Origin: Actinomadura sp. KC06
GTDB taxonomy: Bacteria > Actinomycetota > Actinomycetes > Streptosporangiales > Streptosporangiaceae
NCBI RefSeq assembly: GCF_004348735.1
Contig: NZ_SMKT01000100.1
Coordinates: 1-34,540, forward strand
Reading direction: 5' to 3'
DNA length: 34,540 bases
This document shows, piece after piece, positions 23,361 to 32,715 of this stretch. The translations under genes were made by a program, and so were the position numbers. Position 1 is the first letter of the stretch. Every line of letters starts with the position of its first letter. The notes under the pieces were generated by a model that did no database searches, was not told the DNA's origin, and saw only the letters and a list, made by a program, of their open reading frames with translations.

Positions 23361-24554
23361 TTACCGGAACGCCGAGATACCGGTCACGGAGCGCGCGATG
23401 CTGAGCAGGTGCATTTCCTCCGTGCCCTCATAGGTCATGACCGTCTCCAGATTGTTCATGTGCCGCATCACGGTGTGGTCGAGCGTGATACCGGCTCCGC
23501 CGAGAAGGCTCCGCGCGGTACGGGCGACCTCCGCCGCGGCTCGGACGTTCGCCAGCTTACCGAAGCTGATCTGTTCCGGTTCGATCTCGCCGGCGTCTTT
23601 GAGCCGGCCGAGATGGAGCGCGTTCAACGCCGCGCTGTTGACCGCGACGACCATTTCCGCCAGCTTCGCCTGCACCAGTTGGAACGACGCGAGTTGGCGT
23701 CCGAACTGCGTCCGCGCGGAGCAGTGGCGCAGCGCTTCGAGATAGCACGAGCGGGCCGCCCCCACCGCGCCCCAGAGAATGCCGAAGCGCGCCTCGTTCA
23801 GGCAGGTCAGCGGGCCGGAGAGGCCGCGGGCGCCGGGCAGCACCGCGTCGGCGGGGACGCGGACCTCGTCCAGCGACAGCTCCGCCGTCACCGACGCGCG
23901 CAGCGACAGCTTCCGCTCGATCTTGGCGGCGGTGAAGCCAGGCGTGTCCGTGGGGACGAGGAAGCCGCGGATGCGGCCGCCCTCCGGGCCGTCGGGGCCC
24001 TCGGGGTCGGCGGCCTTGGCCCACACGACCGCGAGGTCCGCGAACGTGCCGTTGGTGATCCACATCTTCGTGCCGTTGATCACCCAGTCGTCGCCGTCGC
24101 GGACGGCGGTCGTCCGCATCGAGCCGGGGTCGCTGCCGGCCTCGGCCTCGGTCAGCCCGAAGCACCCGATCAGCTCCCCGGACGCCATTCCGGGCAGCCA
24201 TTTCGTCCGCTGCTCCTCGGTGCCCCAGCGGTGGACGGCGGTCATCGCCAGCGATCCGTGCGCCGACACGAAGCTGCGCAGTCCGGAGTCGACCGCTTCG
24301 AGCTCGCGGCAGGCGACGCCGTAGGCGGTGGCGCTCAGCCCGGCGCAGCCGTAGCCGGTCAGGTGCATGCCGAACAGGCCGAGTTTCGCCAGCCCCTTCG
24401 CGGCCTCGATCGGCAACCCTCCGGTCTCGTACCACTCGCTGACGTGCGGCGCGAGCTCCGCCGCCGCGTACGAGCGGACGGTGTCGCGGACGGCGCGCAC
24501 GTCGGCGTCCAGCTGGTCGTCGACGGCGAGGAAGTCGCCTGGATCGATCGCCAT
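23361..24554 (-). CDS. Glutaryl-CoA dehydrogenase-like acyl-CoA dehydrogenase
   Basis: 397 residues from the ATG at 24554. The frame is open further upstream without protein character. AAGGGAG lies 12 nt before the start. The sequence follows human glutaryl-CoA dehydrogenase closely: REVL-type segment ELEAVDSGLRSF (84-95), LIGCFGLTEAEAGSDPGSM, WVINGTKMWITNG, LSLRASVTAELSLDEV, ARFGILWGAVGAA, ARTQFGRQLASFQLVQ and the catalytic TYEGTEEMH with Glu376. Arg93, Glu86 and Ser94 match residues lining the glutaryl-binding pocket in the human enzyme. It should oxidise glutaryl-CoA, and probably decarboxylate it, to crotonyl-CoA with electrons going to ETF. A related short dicarboxylyl-CoA cannot be excluded. 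Confidence 0.9.
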   Translation of the reverse strand: MAIDPGDFLAVDDQLDADVRAVRDTVRSYAAAELAPHVSEWYETGGLPIEAAKGLAKLGLFGMHLTGYGCAGLSATAYGVACRELEAVDSGLRSFVSAHGSLAMTAVHRWGTEEQRTKWLPGMASGELIGCFGLTEAEAGSDPGSMRTTAVRDGDDWVINGTKMWITNGTFADLAVVWAKAADPEGPDGPEGGRIRGFLVPTDTPGFTAAKIERKLSLRASVTAELSLDEVRVPADAVLPGARGLSGPLTCLNEARFGILWGAVGAARSCYLEALRHCSARTQFGRQLASFQLVQAKLAEMVVAVNSAALNALHLGRLKDAGEIEPEQISFGKLANVRAAAEVARTARSLLGGAGITLDHTVMRHMNNLETVMTYEGTEEMHLLSIARSVTGISAFR

Positions 24555-24595
24555 CTGAGTCGTGTCTCCCTTCGTTCCCGGCGGCCCGGACGGGC

Positions 24596-26230
24596 CTAGG
24601 CGCCGGAACGTCGCTCGAATTCCTGGAACTGCTTGTCCGCGGCGCGTTCGCACCACTTCCGGTATTCGGTGAATCCGCCGGCGTAGGCCACCGCCTGCCG
24701 TTTGGCGCCGGGGGCGATCCGCGACATCCACCAGCTGTCGGTCTGCGGGATCAGCGTCTGCTCGTATACCCAGTCCACGTGGCGCGACCAGGCGTCCTCG
24801 GCGTCGGGCCTCGGCTCGATCGGCGGCCCGCCGTCTCCGAGGTGCTCGATGAGCCGTCCGATGAATTCCGACTGGTAGTCGGCCAGCAGCGGCGGCGAGA
24901 AATGGGCGCACGGGCTCTGGTGGCCGTTGATGAAGAACAGGTTCGGGAATCGCGTCGTCATCATGCCCAGGTGGGTGCGGACGCCCTCCGCCCAATGCTC
25001 TCGCAGCGGCAGCCCGCCGCGGCCTCGGACGTCCATGCGCAGGACGGCCCCCGCCCCGCCGCTGAAACCGGTGGCGCAGATGAGCACGTCGAGCGGATGC
25101 CGTTCGCCGCTCGCCAGCACCACGCCGCCGGCGTCGCAGCTCGCGATCGGGTCGGACCTCACGTCCACGAGGACGACGTTGTCACGGTTGAACGCCTCGT
25201 AGTAGCCGGATTCTCCCGGCGGGCGCCGGGTGAACGGCCGGTAGTCCGGGATGAGCAGGTCGGCGACGTCGGGATCCTTCACCGCCGCGCGGATCTTCCT
25301 CTCCAGGAAGGCGCGCACCGCGTCGTTGGCCTGCTCGTCGCGGGCGAGGTCGCGGAAGATCCGTCCCCAGTGCGTGCCGCCTGCCTGCCACAGCTCCTCG
25401 AAGGCAGCCTCGCGGGCCTCGTCCGAGAGGTCGAGCGCGCCGCGCGTCTCCGGCAGCATGACGCGCTTGCCGACCAGCACCATGCCCGGCCCTCTGGTGG
25501 TGTGCTCCAGCCGGCGGATCTCGGCGTAGTTCTCTTTGACGAACCGTTCGTACTCTTCGGGCATCGGCTCGTTCTGCAGCGGCACCGCCCAGCTCGCACT
25601 GCGCTGGAACACGGTCAGCCGCTCGGCCGTCCGCGCGACCGTCTGGACCACCTGGACACCGCTCGCGGCCGTGCCGATGACGCCGACCCGTCCACCGAGG
25701 TCGACGTCGTCCTGCGGCCACGCCCCGGTGTGGATCAACCGCCCTTGGAACCGGTCGAGACCGGGGATGTCGGGCAGTTTGGGCGCGGAGAGGAAGCCGG
25801 TCGCCATGACGCAGTAGCGGCTCCTGAGCTGCGTGGATTCGCCGTCCTCCCCGTGGTCGACGGTGAGCGTCCACAGCCCCGCTTGGTCGTCGAACGCCGC
25901 GCCGCGCACGCGGCAGTCGAACTCGATGTCGCGGCGGAGGTCCAGCTTCCCGGCCACCCACCGCAGGTATCGCAGGACGTCATGTTGCGCCGCGTACCGT
26001 TCCGGCCAGTGCCATTCCTGCTGCAATTCGTCGGAGAACGCGTAGGAGTATTCGACGCTCTCGATGTCCACCCGCGCGCCCGGATACCGGTTCCAGTACC
26101 AGGTGCCGCCGACGTCGCCGCCGGATTCCAGCACCTTGACCCGCAGCCCGCGTCCGCGCAGCCGGTGCAGCGCGTTCAGCCCGCTGAACCCGGCGCCGAC
26201 GATCAGCACGTCGTACTCGGGAACGGTCAT
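24596..26230 (-). CDS. Flavin monooxygenase, Baeyer-Villiger type
   Basis: 544 residues. The FAD Rossmann motif is VGAGFSGLNAL (11-21), followed by GGTWYWNRYPGARVD (41-55), a strong hallmark of cyclohexanone monooxygenase-like enzymes. The Baeyer-Villiger fingerprint FxGxxxHxxxWP is present exactly as FQGRLIHTGAWP (161-172). The NADPH Rossmann motif is VIGTAASGVQ (184-193). A later ICATGF motif and the C-terminal FLEFINGHQ-like segment LFFINGHQSPC also fit. Such enzymes insert one O atom next to a ketone, giving an ester or lactone. It lies between the binding-protein gene and the glutaryl-CoA dehydrogenase gene. With the esterase at 30379 it could open a cyclic ketone to a hydroxy acid. Start ATG; no overlap with the next gene (41 bp). 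Confidence 0.93.
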   Translation of the reverse strand: MTVPEYDVLIVGAGFSGLNALHRLRGRGLRVKVLESGGDVGGTWYWNRYPGARVDIESVEYSYAFSDELQQEWHWPERYAAQHDVLRYLRWVAGKLDLRRDIEFDCRVRGAAFDDQAGLWTLTVDHGEDGESTQLRSRYCVMATGFLSAPKLPDIPGLDRFQGRLIHTGAWPQDDVDLGGRVGVIGTAASGVQVVQTVARTAERLTVFQRSASWAVPLQNEPMPEEYERFVKENYAEIRRLEHTTRGPGMVLVGKRVMLPETRGALDLSDEAREAAFEELWQAGGTHWGRIFRDLARDEQANDAVRAFLERKIRAAVKDPDVADLLIPDYRPFTRRPPGESGYYEAFNRDNVVLVDVRSDPIASCDAGGVVLASGERHPLDVLICATGFSGGAGAVLRMDVRGRGGLPLREHWAEGVRTHLGMMTTRFPNLFFINGHQSPCAHFSPPLLADYQSEFIGRLIEHLGDGGPPIEPRPDAEDAWSRHVDWVYEQTLIPQTDSWWMSRIAPGAKRQAVAYAGGFTEYRKWCERAADKQFQEFERRSGA

Positions 26231-26257
26231 CTCATCGCCTCCACCGCTCGTCCCGGA

Positions 26258-27454
26258 TCACGAGTTCGCCGGTTTCGCCCACTGCAAGAACTCTTGCAGG
26301 ACGCGGTTGAAGTCCTCCGGCGCGATCTGCGGCATCGCGTTCTCCAGGACGTGGTAGTCCGGCCACGAAGCCGGAGTCTCGACGCCCGGCCGCAGCGGGG
26401 TGTTCAGGCCCTTGGACGCGATCAGCCGCTGCGCCTCGGGCGTGAGCATCCAGGACGCCCACAGCTTCGCGGCCTCCATGTGCGGGGCGCCCTTGATGAC
26501 GGCGGACGACCCGTACAGAAGCGACGACAGCCCGGGCACGGCCTTGAAGGCCACCGGAGCACCGGCCTGCTCCTTCCGCAGGTGGCGCATGTAGGACGCC
26601 CAGGGCATCATCGCCGTCTCGCCCGTGACCAACCGGTCGTAGTAGGGCCGGGTGGAGTCGACCAGCTTGCCGTGGCGCTTCAGCCCGCGCATCTGGTCGA
26701 GGGTCAGCTTGTTCGCCTTGTAGATCGGCATCAGCGACTGCGCGCTGATCACGCCGAGGCCCGGGTCGTCCAGGACGAACCCCCGCAGCCTGCCCGAGAC
26801 GAGGTCGGCCATGCTCTTCGGGATGTCGGCCTCGGACATCTTGTCCTTGTTGTACATGAAGCCGTAGACGTCGCCGTAGGGCACGTAGAAGCGCTGCTTG
26901 GAGTCGCGGTACCGGTTCGGCAGGTCGTCCACGGTCGCCGGCTCGAACGGCTGCAGCAGCCCCTTGTCCGCGGACACGCTCACCGACTCCAGGCCGAGCA
27001 TCAGCGCGTCGCCGACCTGGCGCCCGCTCGACACCTCCGACTGGACGGCGCTCACCGTCGCCCCCGGCGGCTGCACCTTCGGCACGATCTTGATGGACGG
27101 GTAGCGCTTGGTGAAGTCCTGCCAGATCGGCCGGAACAGCTCGGCGTACGCGCCGTAGACGACCACCTGGTTCTGGCCCGCCTTCGCGGCGCCCTTGCAG
27201 AGTTCGGCCAGGGCGCGGGCGTTCTCGGCGTTCCCGGCCCACGCGGTGTCGCCGGACGCGGTGGACGTGCACTGCTTCGACGCCTCCGCCGTCCCCACGC
27301 CGCCGCCGCACGCCGATGCCGCCAGCGAGAGCGCGGCCACCGCTGCGGCGGCGGCGACCCTCCGCCGGCCGCCCGGGCGGGCGCCTGCGGCGACCCTCCT
27401 GCGGCCGCCGGTGCCGTCGGGGCATGCCGCCGATCTCCAGCCGAATTCAGTCAT
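26258..27454 (-). CDS. ABC importer substrate-binding lipoprotein
   Basis: 398 residues. A long N-terminus with two GGRRRVAA repeats precedes a hydrophobic run and the lipobox LAASAC (Cys49), so the mature protein is lipid-anchored outside the membrane. The body is a family-1/AfuA-PotD-like periplasmic fold: VVVYGAYAELFRPIWQDFTK, YPSIKIVPKVQ, VPYGDVYGFMYNKDKM, TAMMPWASYMRHL, APHMEAAKLWASWMLTPEAQ. The family binds ferric ion, polyamines, phosphonates, thiamine or carboxylates. With oxygenase and CoA genes around it, an organic substrate is more likely than iron. It lies 7 bp after the permease gene. The ATG is preceded by AGGTGAG. Confidence 0.9.
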   Translation of the reverse strand: MTEFGWRSAACPDGTGGRRRVAAGARPGGRRRVAAAAAVAALSLAASACGGGVGTAEASKQCTSTASGDTAWAGNAENARALAELCKGAAKAGQNQVVVYGAYAELFRPIWQDFTKRYPSIKIVPKVQPPGATVSAVQSEVSSGRQVGDALMLGLESVSVSADKGLLQPFEPATVDDLPNRYRDSKQRFYVPYGDVYGFMYNKDKMSEADIPKSMADLVSGRLRGFVLDDPGLGVISAQSLMPIYKANKLTLDQMRGLKRHGKLVDSTRPYYDRLVTGETAMMPWASYMRHLRKEQAGAPVAFKAVPGLSSLLYGSSAVIKGAPHMEAAKLWASWMLTPEAQRLIASKGLNTPLRPGVETPASWPDYHVLENAMPQIAPEDFNRVLQEFLQWAKPANS

Positions 27455-27461
27455 GGCACTC

Positions 27462-29204
27462 TCACCTCGACGTTGGAACGGGGTTTCTCCGGGCGGCGCC
27501 CGCCATCACCGTGAGCACCGCGTAGCGGAGCACGAGGTAGGCGATCCCGAGGGCACAGATCAGCACGGTCAGCAGCACGAGCAGCGCGCATGCCTGCGTC
27601 GGCACCGCCGAGCTGTAGAAGAGGCTGTAGGACAGCGTGGCGACGTTCGCGTGCGTCGCCGGGAGGAGCATCAGCGGGACGTCCAGCACCCCGGCCATGA
27701 TCACGCTGCACACCAGCCAGCCGGCGAGGAAGCTGCGCAGCATCAGCGGCAGCACGATGCCGCCGAACGCGCGGAGCGCGGACGCCCCGGACGCGCGGGC
27801 CGACTCCTCCAGGTCGGCGCTGATCTGCACCAGCGCCCCGGCCGCCGACCGGCTCGCCACCGGCACCAGCAGGATCACCAGGCCGATCACGCAGAGCCAT
27901 GTCGTCCCGTACAGCTGGCGCAGCCCGGGCACGGACAGGTAGCCCCAGGTCAGCGCCGCCGCCAGGACGACGCCCGGCAGCACCAGCGACGCGAGGCTCA
28001 GCAGGTCGACGTACCGGCCGAGCCGCCGGCTCGTCTTGGCGCCCGCGTAGACGAGCAGCGTCGCGAACACCATCGTGACGAGCCCCGCCGCGACCGAAAG
28101 CGACAGCGTGAGCTGGAAGGCCCCGACCGTCTGCGGGTCGTCGAACACGGCGGTGTAGTTCGCCAGGGTGAAGCGGCTGTACATGCCCAGCACGCTCTGG
28201 AAGGACGTCAGCACCACCTGCGACGCCGGAAGCAGCACCCCCACCAGGGCCAGCAGGGCGATGGAGCCGGTGTGGAGAAATCCGACGCGCCCCAGCGCCC
28301 ACCGGGTGGACGCGTAGTCCTTTCCGGTGACGGTCGCGAAGCTTCGTTTGCTCGTATACCGCCATTGCAGCCAGATGAGCACGACCATCGCCAGCATCAT
28401 GATCATCGAGATGCCGCTGGCGGCGGAGTAGCGGGCGGGGGTGGACGCCGCGATGTAGAAGAAGATGCGCGTCGACAGCGTGTCGATGCCGGCGTTCTCG
28501 CCGATGATCTGCGGGACGTCGAACGTGCCCATGCAGTAGATGCCGACGAGGATGCTCACGCCGAACAGCGTCGGCGCGAGGGAGGGCAGGTCGATGGACA
28601 ACAGCGTCCGTCGGCGGCTCGCGCCCGACGTGAAAGCGGCCTCTTCGTAGCTGCTGTTCAGCGTCGAAACAGGCCCGAGCAGCAGGAAATAGCAGAACGA
28701 CGACAGTTTCAGGCCCTGGACGAGAATCAGCCCCGGCCACGAGTAGATGTTCAGCGGGGACGCGCCGAAAAGGGCCTCGAACGGCTTGTTGAGCAGGCCG
28801 ACTTCCGGGTTGCCGAGCAGGCTCCAGCTGATGGCGTACAGCAGGGTCGGGAGCGCGAGCATGAGCAGCATGACCGGCGTGATCAGGCTTCGGCCCGGTG
28901 CCGTGGTGCGTGTGGAAAGAAAAGCGAAGTAAGCGCCGATCAGCAGGGCCACCGCGGTGGCGCCCACGGCGAACAGGACCGAGTTCAGCAGGGCGTCATA
29001 GGTGCGGGCGTCGCCGAAGACGTCCGGGAAGGCGGACAGCGTCCAGGAACCGCTCTGCCCTGGCGGCGCGCTCCGGAACGCGCCGACGAGCAGCATGACC
29101 AGGGGCCAGCCGAGCAGGAGCGTCGCGAAGCCGACCAGGATCAGGGCGGGTGCGCGGCGGCCCGTGAACCAGGGGCGCGTTCGGATGCCGGTCGCGGCCG
29201 TCAC
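27462..29204 (-). CDS. ABC importer permease, two fused domains
   Basis: 580 residues from a GTG at 29204, which overlaps the ATPase stop (GTGA). The frame is open upstream inside the ATPase gene and is not used there. Two binding-protein-dependent permease domains are fused. Each ends in an EAA loop: YEEAAFTSGASRRRTLLSI in the first half and LEESARASGASALRAFGGI in the second. About twelve hydrophobic segments can be counted. This FbpB/PotBC-fused layout, without a second permease gene, is typical of the iron/2-aminoethylphosphonate/polyamine group. It works with the ATPase upstream and the lipoprotein downstream. Confidence 0.9.
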   Translation of the reverse strand: MTAATGIRTRPWFTGRRAPALILVGFATLLLGWPLVMLLVGAFRSAPPGQSGSWTLSAFPDVFGDARTYDALLNSVLFAVGATAVALLIGAYFAFLSTRTTAPGRSLITPVMLLMLALPTLLYAISWSLLGNPEVGLLNKPFEALFGASPLNIYSWPGLILVQGLKLSSFCYFLLLGPVSTLNSSYEEAAFTSGASRRRTLLSIDLPSLAPTLFGVSILVGIYCMGTFDVPQIIGENAGIDTLSTRIFFYIAASTPARYSAASGISMIMMLAMVVLIWLQWRYTSKRSFATVTGKDYASTRWALGRVGFLHTGSIALLALVGVLLPASQVVLTSFQSVLGMYSRFTLANYTAVFDDPQTVGAFQLTLSLSVAAGLVTMVFATLLVYAGAKTSRRLGRYVDLLSLASLVLPGVVLAAALTWGYLSVPGLRQLYGTTWLCVIGLVILLVPVASRSAAGALVQISADLEESARASGASALRAFGGIVLPLMLRSFLAGWLVCSVIMAGVLDVPLMLLPATHANVATLSYSLFYSSAVPTQACALLVLLTVLICALGIAYLVLRYAVLTVMAGAARRNPVPTSR

Positions 29205-30382
29205 GAGGCACGTCCCCTGGCGGCCGGCTTGGCGGTGGCAAGCTCGTCGGCGGTTCGGACGTCGGCGGGCTCGTCGTTCGCCGGGATCAGCGCGATCTGT
29301 CCCGGCTCGATCCAGACGACCGCGTCGGCGCCCTGCGGCGCGGCTGGACGGCCCCCGCCCACGATCTGCTTGGCGACCAGCCGCGAGCCGAACGCGGAGA
29401 CCTCGTGGTCGGTCGCGGTGCCGAGGAAGGTCGAGCGCAGCACCTTCACGTCCAGCCGGTTCGGACGATCGGCGAAATCGGAGCTGGAGTCGAAGTGGTC
29501 GAAGAGGAGCGCCGTGCTCCGGATCGCGAGCCGGACGCGGTCGCCCGCCGAGCACCCGGCGGCGCGGGTGCAGGTCAGGCTGGTGTCCCAGCCGTCCGGC
29601 CGCACGCGGGCGTGCCCGTCGCCGGCGGCTTCGACCAGGCCCGGCAGGATGTTCTCGTAGCCGAGGAACTCCGCCACCCACCGCGAGGACGGGGCGTCGA
29701 ACACCTCGCGCGGCGACCCGATCTGGACGGCCCGTCCGTCGTGCATCACCGCGATCCGGTCGGACATGCTGACCGCTTCTTCCTGGTCATGCGTGACGTA
29801 GATCATGGTCGACCCGGTCTGCTCGTGGATGCGCTTCAGCTCGCCGCGCATCTGCGTCCGCAGCGCGGCGTCCAGGTTCGACAGCGGCTCGTCCAGCAGG
29901 AGGACGCTCGGCTCGCGGACGAGCGCCCGCGCCAGCGCGACGCGTTGCTGCTGCCCTCCGGACAGCGCCGACACCGACCGGGCCGCGTAGTTCGCCAGCC
30001 CGACCAGTTCGAGGGCCTCCATCGCCTTGGCCTGGGCGGCCTGCTTGCGCTGCCGCTTGAGGCGGAGCGGGTAGCTCACGTTCTGGATGACCGACATGTG
30101 CGGCCAGAGCGCATAGCTCTGGAAGACCATGCCGATGTCGCGTTTGTGCGGCGGCAGCTCGTAGCCTCGCGACCGGTCGACGACGGTTCCGGAGCCGAGC
30201 CGGATGGTGCCCTCGTCCGGCGACTCCAGTCCGGCGACGCAGCGGAGCGTGGTCGTCTTGCCGCAGCCGCTCGGCCCGAGCAGCGCGACGAACTCGCCAT
30301 CACCGATGTCGAGGCTGACCCGGTCGACGGCGGTGACGCCGCCGAACCGCTTGGTCAGGCCGTCGATGCCGACGATGCTCAT
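29201..30382 (-). CDS. ABC importer ATP-binding protein (FbpC/PotA type)
   Basis: 393 residues from the ATG at 30382, which overlaps the esterase stop (ATGA). Walker A GPSGCGKTTT (36-45), Q-loop VFQSYALWPHMSV, signature LSGGQQQR, Walker B VLLLDEPLSNLD and the switch His in YVTHDQEEA are complete. The C-terminal third is a TOBE-type domain (GDRVRLAIRSTALLF and DAVVWIEPGQIALIP). That places it with importers of polyamines, iron, sugars or 2-aminoethylphosphonate. It energises the fused permease in the next gene. Confidence 0.93.
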   Translation of the reverse strand: MSIVGIDGLTKRFGGVTAVDRVSLDIGDGEFVALLGPSGCGKTTTLRCVAGLESPDEGTIRLGSGTVVDRSRGYELPPHKRDIGMVFQSYALWPHMSVIQNVSYPLRLKRQRKQAAQAKAMEALELVGLANYAARSVSALSGGQQQRVALARALVREPSVLLLDEPLSNLDAALRTQMRGELKRIHEQTGSTMIYVTHDQEEAVSMSDRIAVMHDGRAVQIGSPREVFDAPSSRWVAEFLGYENILPGLVEAAGDGHARVRPDGWDTSLTCTRAAGCSAGDRVRLAIRSTALLFDHFDSSSDFADRPNRLDVKVLRSTFLGTATDHEVSAFGSRLVAKQIVGGGRPAAPQGADAVVWIEPGQIALIPANDEPADVRTADELATAKPAARGRAS

Positions 30383-31422
30383 GGCGCACCGCCGATCGCC
30401 CGGCCGCCGTCGCTCACGCCGTCGTTCGCCCCATCGTTCACGCCGAGGCGTTCGCGGAGCCAGCGGACGATGCGCTCGTTCTCCGCCCGTGCCCCCTCGA
30501 CCCGCTCCGGGATCTTGAGGAACTCGTGGTCGGCGTTCGGGACGACCGACAGGGTCACCGGCACGTCCGCGTCGGCGAGGCGCTCGGTCATGGCGAGCGA
30601 GTGGCCGAGCAGGGCGTCCTCGTCGCCGCAGGAGATGTAGGTGGCCGGGAGGACGTGCAGCTCCGGGCTGTGCACCGGGCTGACCAGGGGGTCGCGGAGC
30701 CGTCCGGAGAAGTTCGGGCCGAGGTAGGCGGCGAGCGTGATCTCGGATTCTCCCGCGTAGTACCGCGGATCCGAGATCCACCGGTGGGCGTCCAGGAGCC
30801 CGAACAGCAGGACGAGCCCGCTCAGCGCGACCGGCATGCCCGCGAGATCACCGCCGCGGACGTCCGTGCGGAAGTTGCCGTGCACGCCGTTGCCGGGGCC
30901 GGAACCGTGCAGGACGAGCGCCGTCCCGGCGGCGAGGTTCGCGCCCGCCGAGCTTCCCGCGATGGCCATCCGCGCCGGGTCGCCGTCGTACGACGACGCG
31001 TTCTTCACGGCCCAGCGCGTCGCGTATACGCAGTCCTCAAGCGCGCGCGGGAACGGGTGCTCGGGCGCGAGCGCGTAGCCCACGCTCACTACGAGGACCC
31101 CTTCCGCGGCGATGGACGCGCAGTACCGCCGGTCCATCGCGGGCGACCCGGCGTACCAGCCCCCGCCGTGGACGTACATCAGCACGGGATGCGGCCCGGG
31201 ACGGCGGGGCTGGTAGATCTCCGCCCCGAGGCCGCCGTCCGGCCCGCCCAGTTCGATGTTCTCGTGGAGCTGCACGCGCGCTGCCGCGTCCTCGGAGAGC
31301 GCGGACGGGGCGGGCGCGCGGCGCCTGCTCACCAGTTCCCCGACCGATCGCGGCGGAGGGATGTCCGGCACCGGCTCCCCGCGGAACAGCGACTGCCAGT
31401 GGGCCTTACTGGAGTGGGGCAT
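30379..31422 (-). CDS. HSL-type alpha/beta hydrolase (esterase/lactonase)
   Basis: 347 residues. The ATG lies within the last 17 nt of the CoA-transferase gene, behind a perfect AGGAGGGAC. The hormone-sensitive-lipase family oxyanion motif is YVHGGGWYAG (83-92). The nucleophile is Ser158 in GSSAGAN. Asp lies in ISCGDEDALLG and His in VPNADHEFLK. The tail has a degenerate NDGANDGVSDGG repeat. There is no signal peptide, so it acts in the cytosol on esters, or lactones, of moderate size. In this operon the ester made by the Baeyer-Villiger enzyme is the obvious candidate substrate (inferred). Confidence 0.92.
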   Translation of the reverse strand: MPHSSKAHWQSLFRGEPVPDIPPPRSVGELVSRRRAPAPSALSEDAAARVQLHENIELGGPDGGLGAEIYQPRRPGPHPVLMYVHGGGWYAGSPAMDRRYCASIAAEGVLVVSVGYALAPEHPFPRALEDCVYATRWAVKNASSYDGDPARMAIAGSSAGANLAAGTALVLHGSGPGNGVHGNFRTDVRGGDLAGMPVALSGLVLLFGLLDAHRWISDPRYYAGESEITLAAYLGPNFSGRLRDPLVSPVHSPELHVLPATYISCGDEDALLGHSLAMTERLADADVPVTLSVVPNADHEFLKIPERVEGARAENERIVRWLRERLGVNDGANDGVSDGGRAIGGAP

Positions 31423-32689
31423 GTCCCTCCTCTGCTCGGGCCGCGGCCTGCGCCTGGCCTGGCGCCCGCGCGGCTTCCCCGGCGGCGACCAGCGCGCCGC
31501 GTCCCACCAGGCCCGCGATCGCCGCGTCGTCGTAGCCGAGCTCGCGCGCCACCTCGACGGTGTGCTCGCCGAGACGCGGCGGGTGCCGAAGCGCGGCCGT
31601 GGCGCGGTCGCCCATGTCGACCGGAGACCGGGCCATCCGGAGCCGCCCGGCGGACGGATGGTCGACGGATTCGAAGAAGCCCGTCGCGACCAGATGCTCG
31701 TCCTCGAACAGGTCCTGAATGGCGTTGACCTTGCTGGACGCGATATCCGCGCGTTCGAAGACCTCCTGCCATTCGGCGGTGGTGCGCCGGGTCAGGTGGG
31801 CGTCCATCAACGAATACAGATCGTCGATGTGCACCGTGCGGGTTCCGATGGTGCGGTAGCGCGGGTCGTCGGCGAGCGCCGGTTCGCCGATGGCGGCGAA
31901 GAACGACCGCCATTGCTCGTCGGTGTAGACCATTACGGCGAGGTAGCCGTCCTTGGTGCGAAACGGCTTGCGGTAGGGGGACTCCGTGCGCGGATAGCCG
32001 GTCGGGCCGCTCGGCGGATCGAAGATCCAGCCGCCCTGCTGCTCCAGCAGCATGAACGACGCCATCGACTCGAACATCGGCACTTCGATCGCCCGGCCGC
32101 GCCCGGTGACCGTCCGGCCGTGGACCGCGGCGAGAACGGCGGCGGCGCCGAATATCCCCATCGTCTTGTCGGCCGCGGCCGAGCCCCAGTAGACGGGCCT
32201 TTCACCGTTCACGCCCTGCACGGCCGCCATTCCCGAAGCGCCCTGGATGACGTCGTCGTAGGCGGGACGATTCTCGTACGGGCCGCCCGAGCCGAATCCA
32301 CGAAAGGCGCAATAGATCAGCCGCCCGTTCAACGCCAGCAGTCGATCGGGCGTCAGGCCGAGTTTCGCGACAGCGCGCGGACGGAGATTGTGCACGAGCA
32401 CGTCGGCCGATTCGACCAGGCGGGCGAAGACGTCCATCGCGGCGCGGTCCTTGAGGTCGATCGCCACGCTGCGCTTGCCGCGGTTCGCGTTCAGGAATAT
32501 CGGCCCCATTCCGGGGACCTTCGCGTCGCCGACGTAGCGGAGGACGTCGCCCGCGGGCGCCTCGGCCTTGATCACGTCGGCGCCCCACTGGGCCAGGAGC
32601 ATCGCGCAGTAGGGCCCCATGAACGTGGTGCTGAGGTCCACGACCCGGAGGCCGGCCAGCGGGCTCGGCTCGTTCCCCGTCAGGACCAC
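31406..32689 (-). CDS. CaiB/BaiF-family CoA-transferase (type III)
   Basis: 427 residues from a GTG at 32689 with GGGAGG 5 nt upstream. A TTG at 32773 is in frame, but its extra 28 residues lack family character and would cross the promoter. Family blocks: SPLAGLRVVDLSTTFMGPYC (about 9-28), WGADVIKAEAP, FLNANRGKRSVAIDLK, DVLVHNLRPRA, GFGSGGPYENRPAYDDVIQG and the catalytic Asp at about 174 in SAAADKTMG. Type III enzymes move CoA between carboxylates without ATP. The group includes the human succinyl-CoA:glutarate CoA-transferase, which suits the glutaryl-CoA dehydrogenase-like gene downstream. It is the first gene of the eight-gene minus-strand operon. Confidence 0.92.
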   Translation of the reverse strand: MVLTGNEPSPLAGLRVVDLSTTFMGPYCAMLLAQWGADVIKAEAPAGDVLRYVGDAKVPGMGPIFLNANRGKRSVAIDLKDRAAMDVFARLVESADVLVHNLRPRAVAKLGLTPDRLLALNGRLIYCAFRGFGSGGPYENRPAYDDVIQGASGMAAVQGVNGERPVYWGSAAADKTMGIFGAAAVLAAVHGRTVTGRGRAIEVPMFESMASFMLLEQQGGWIFDPPSGPTGYPRTESPYRKPFRTKDGYLAVMVYTDEQWRSFFAAIGEPALADDPRYRTIGTRTVHIDDLYSLMDAHLTRRTTAEWQEVFERADIASSKVNAIQDLFEDEHLVATGFFESVDHPSAGRLRMARSPVDMGDRATAALRHPPRLGEHTVEVARELGYDDAAIAGLVGRGALVAAGEAARAPGQAQAAARAEEGHAPLQ

Positions 32690-32715
32690 GGCGCCTCCCA
32701 GGGCAGGATTGCTTC

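Noticed and set aside
24779..27514. A 911-codon open frame on the plus strand across the BVMO and binding-protein genes
   Set aside because: It spans two clearly recognised minus-strand genes and has no family motifs. The length comes from high GC content.
26258..30382. Iron(III) uptake system
   Set aside because: The transporter type allows it, but no siderophore or iron-regulated gene and no iron-box-like site was seen, and the operon partners are oxygenase and CoA enzymes.
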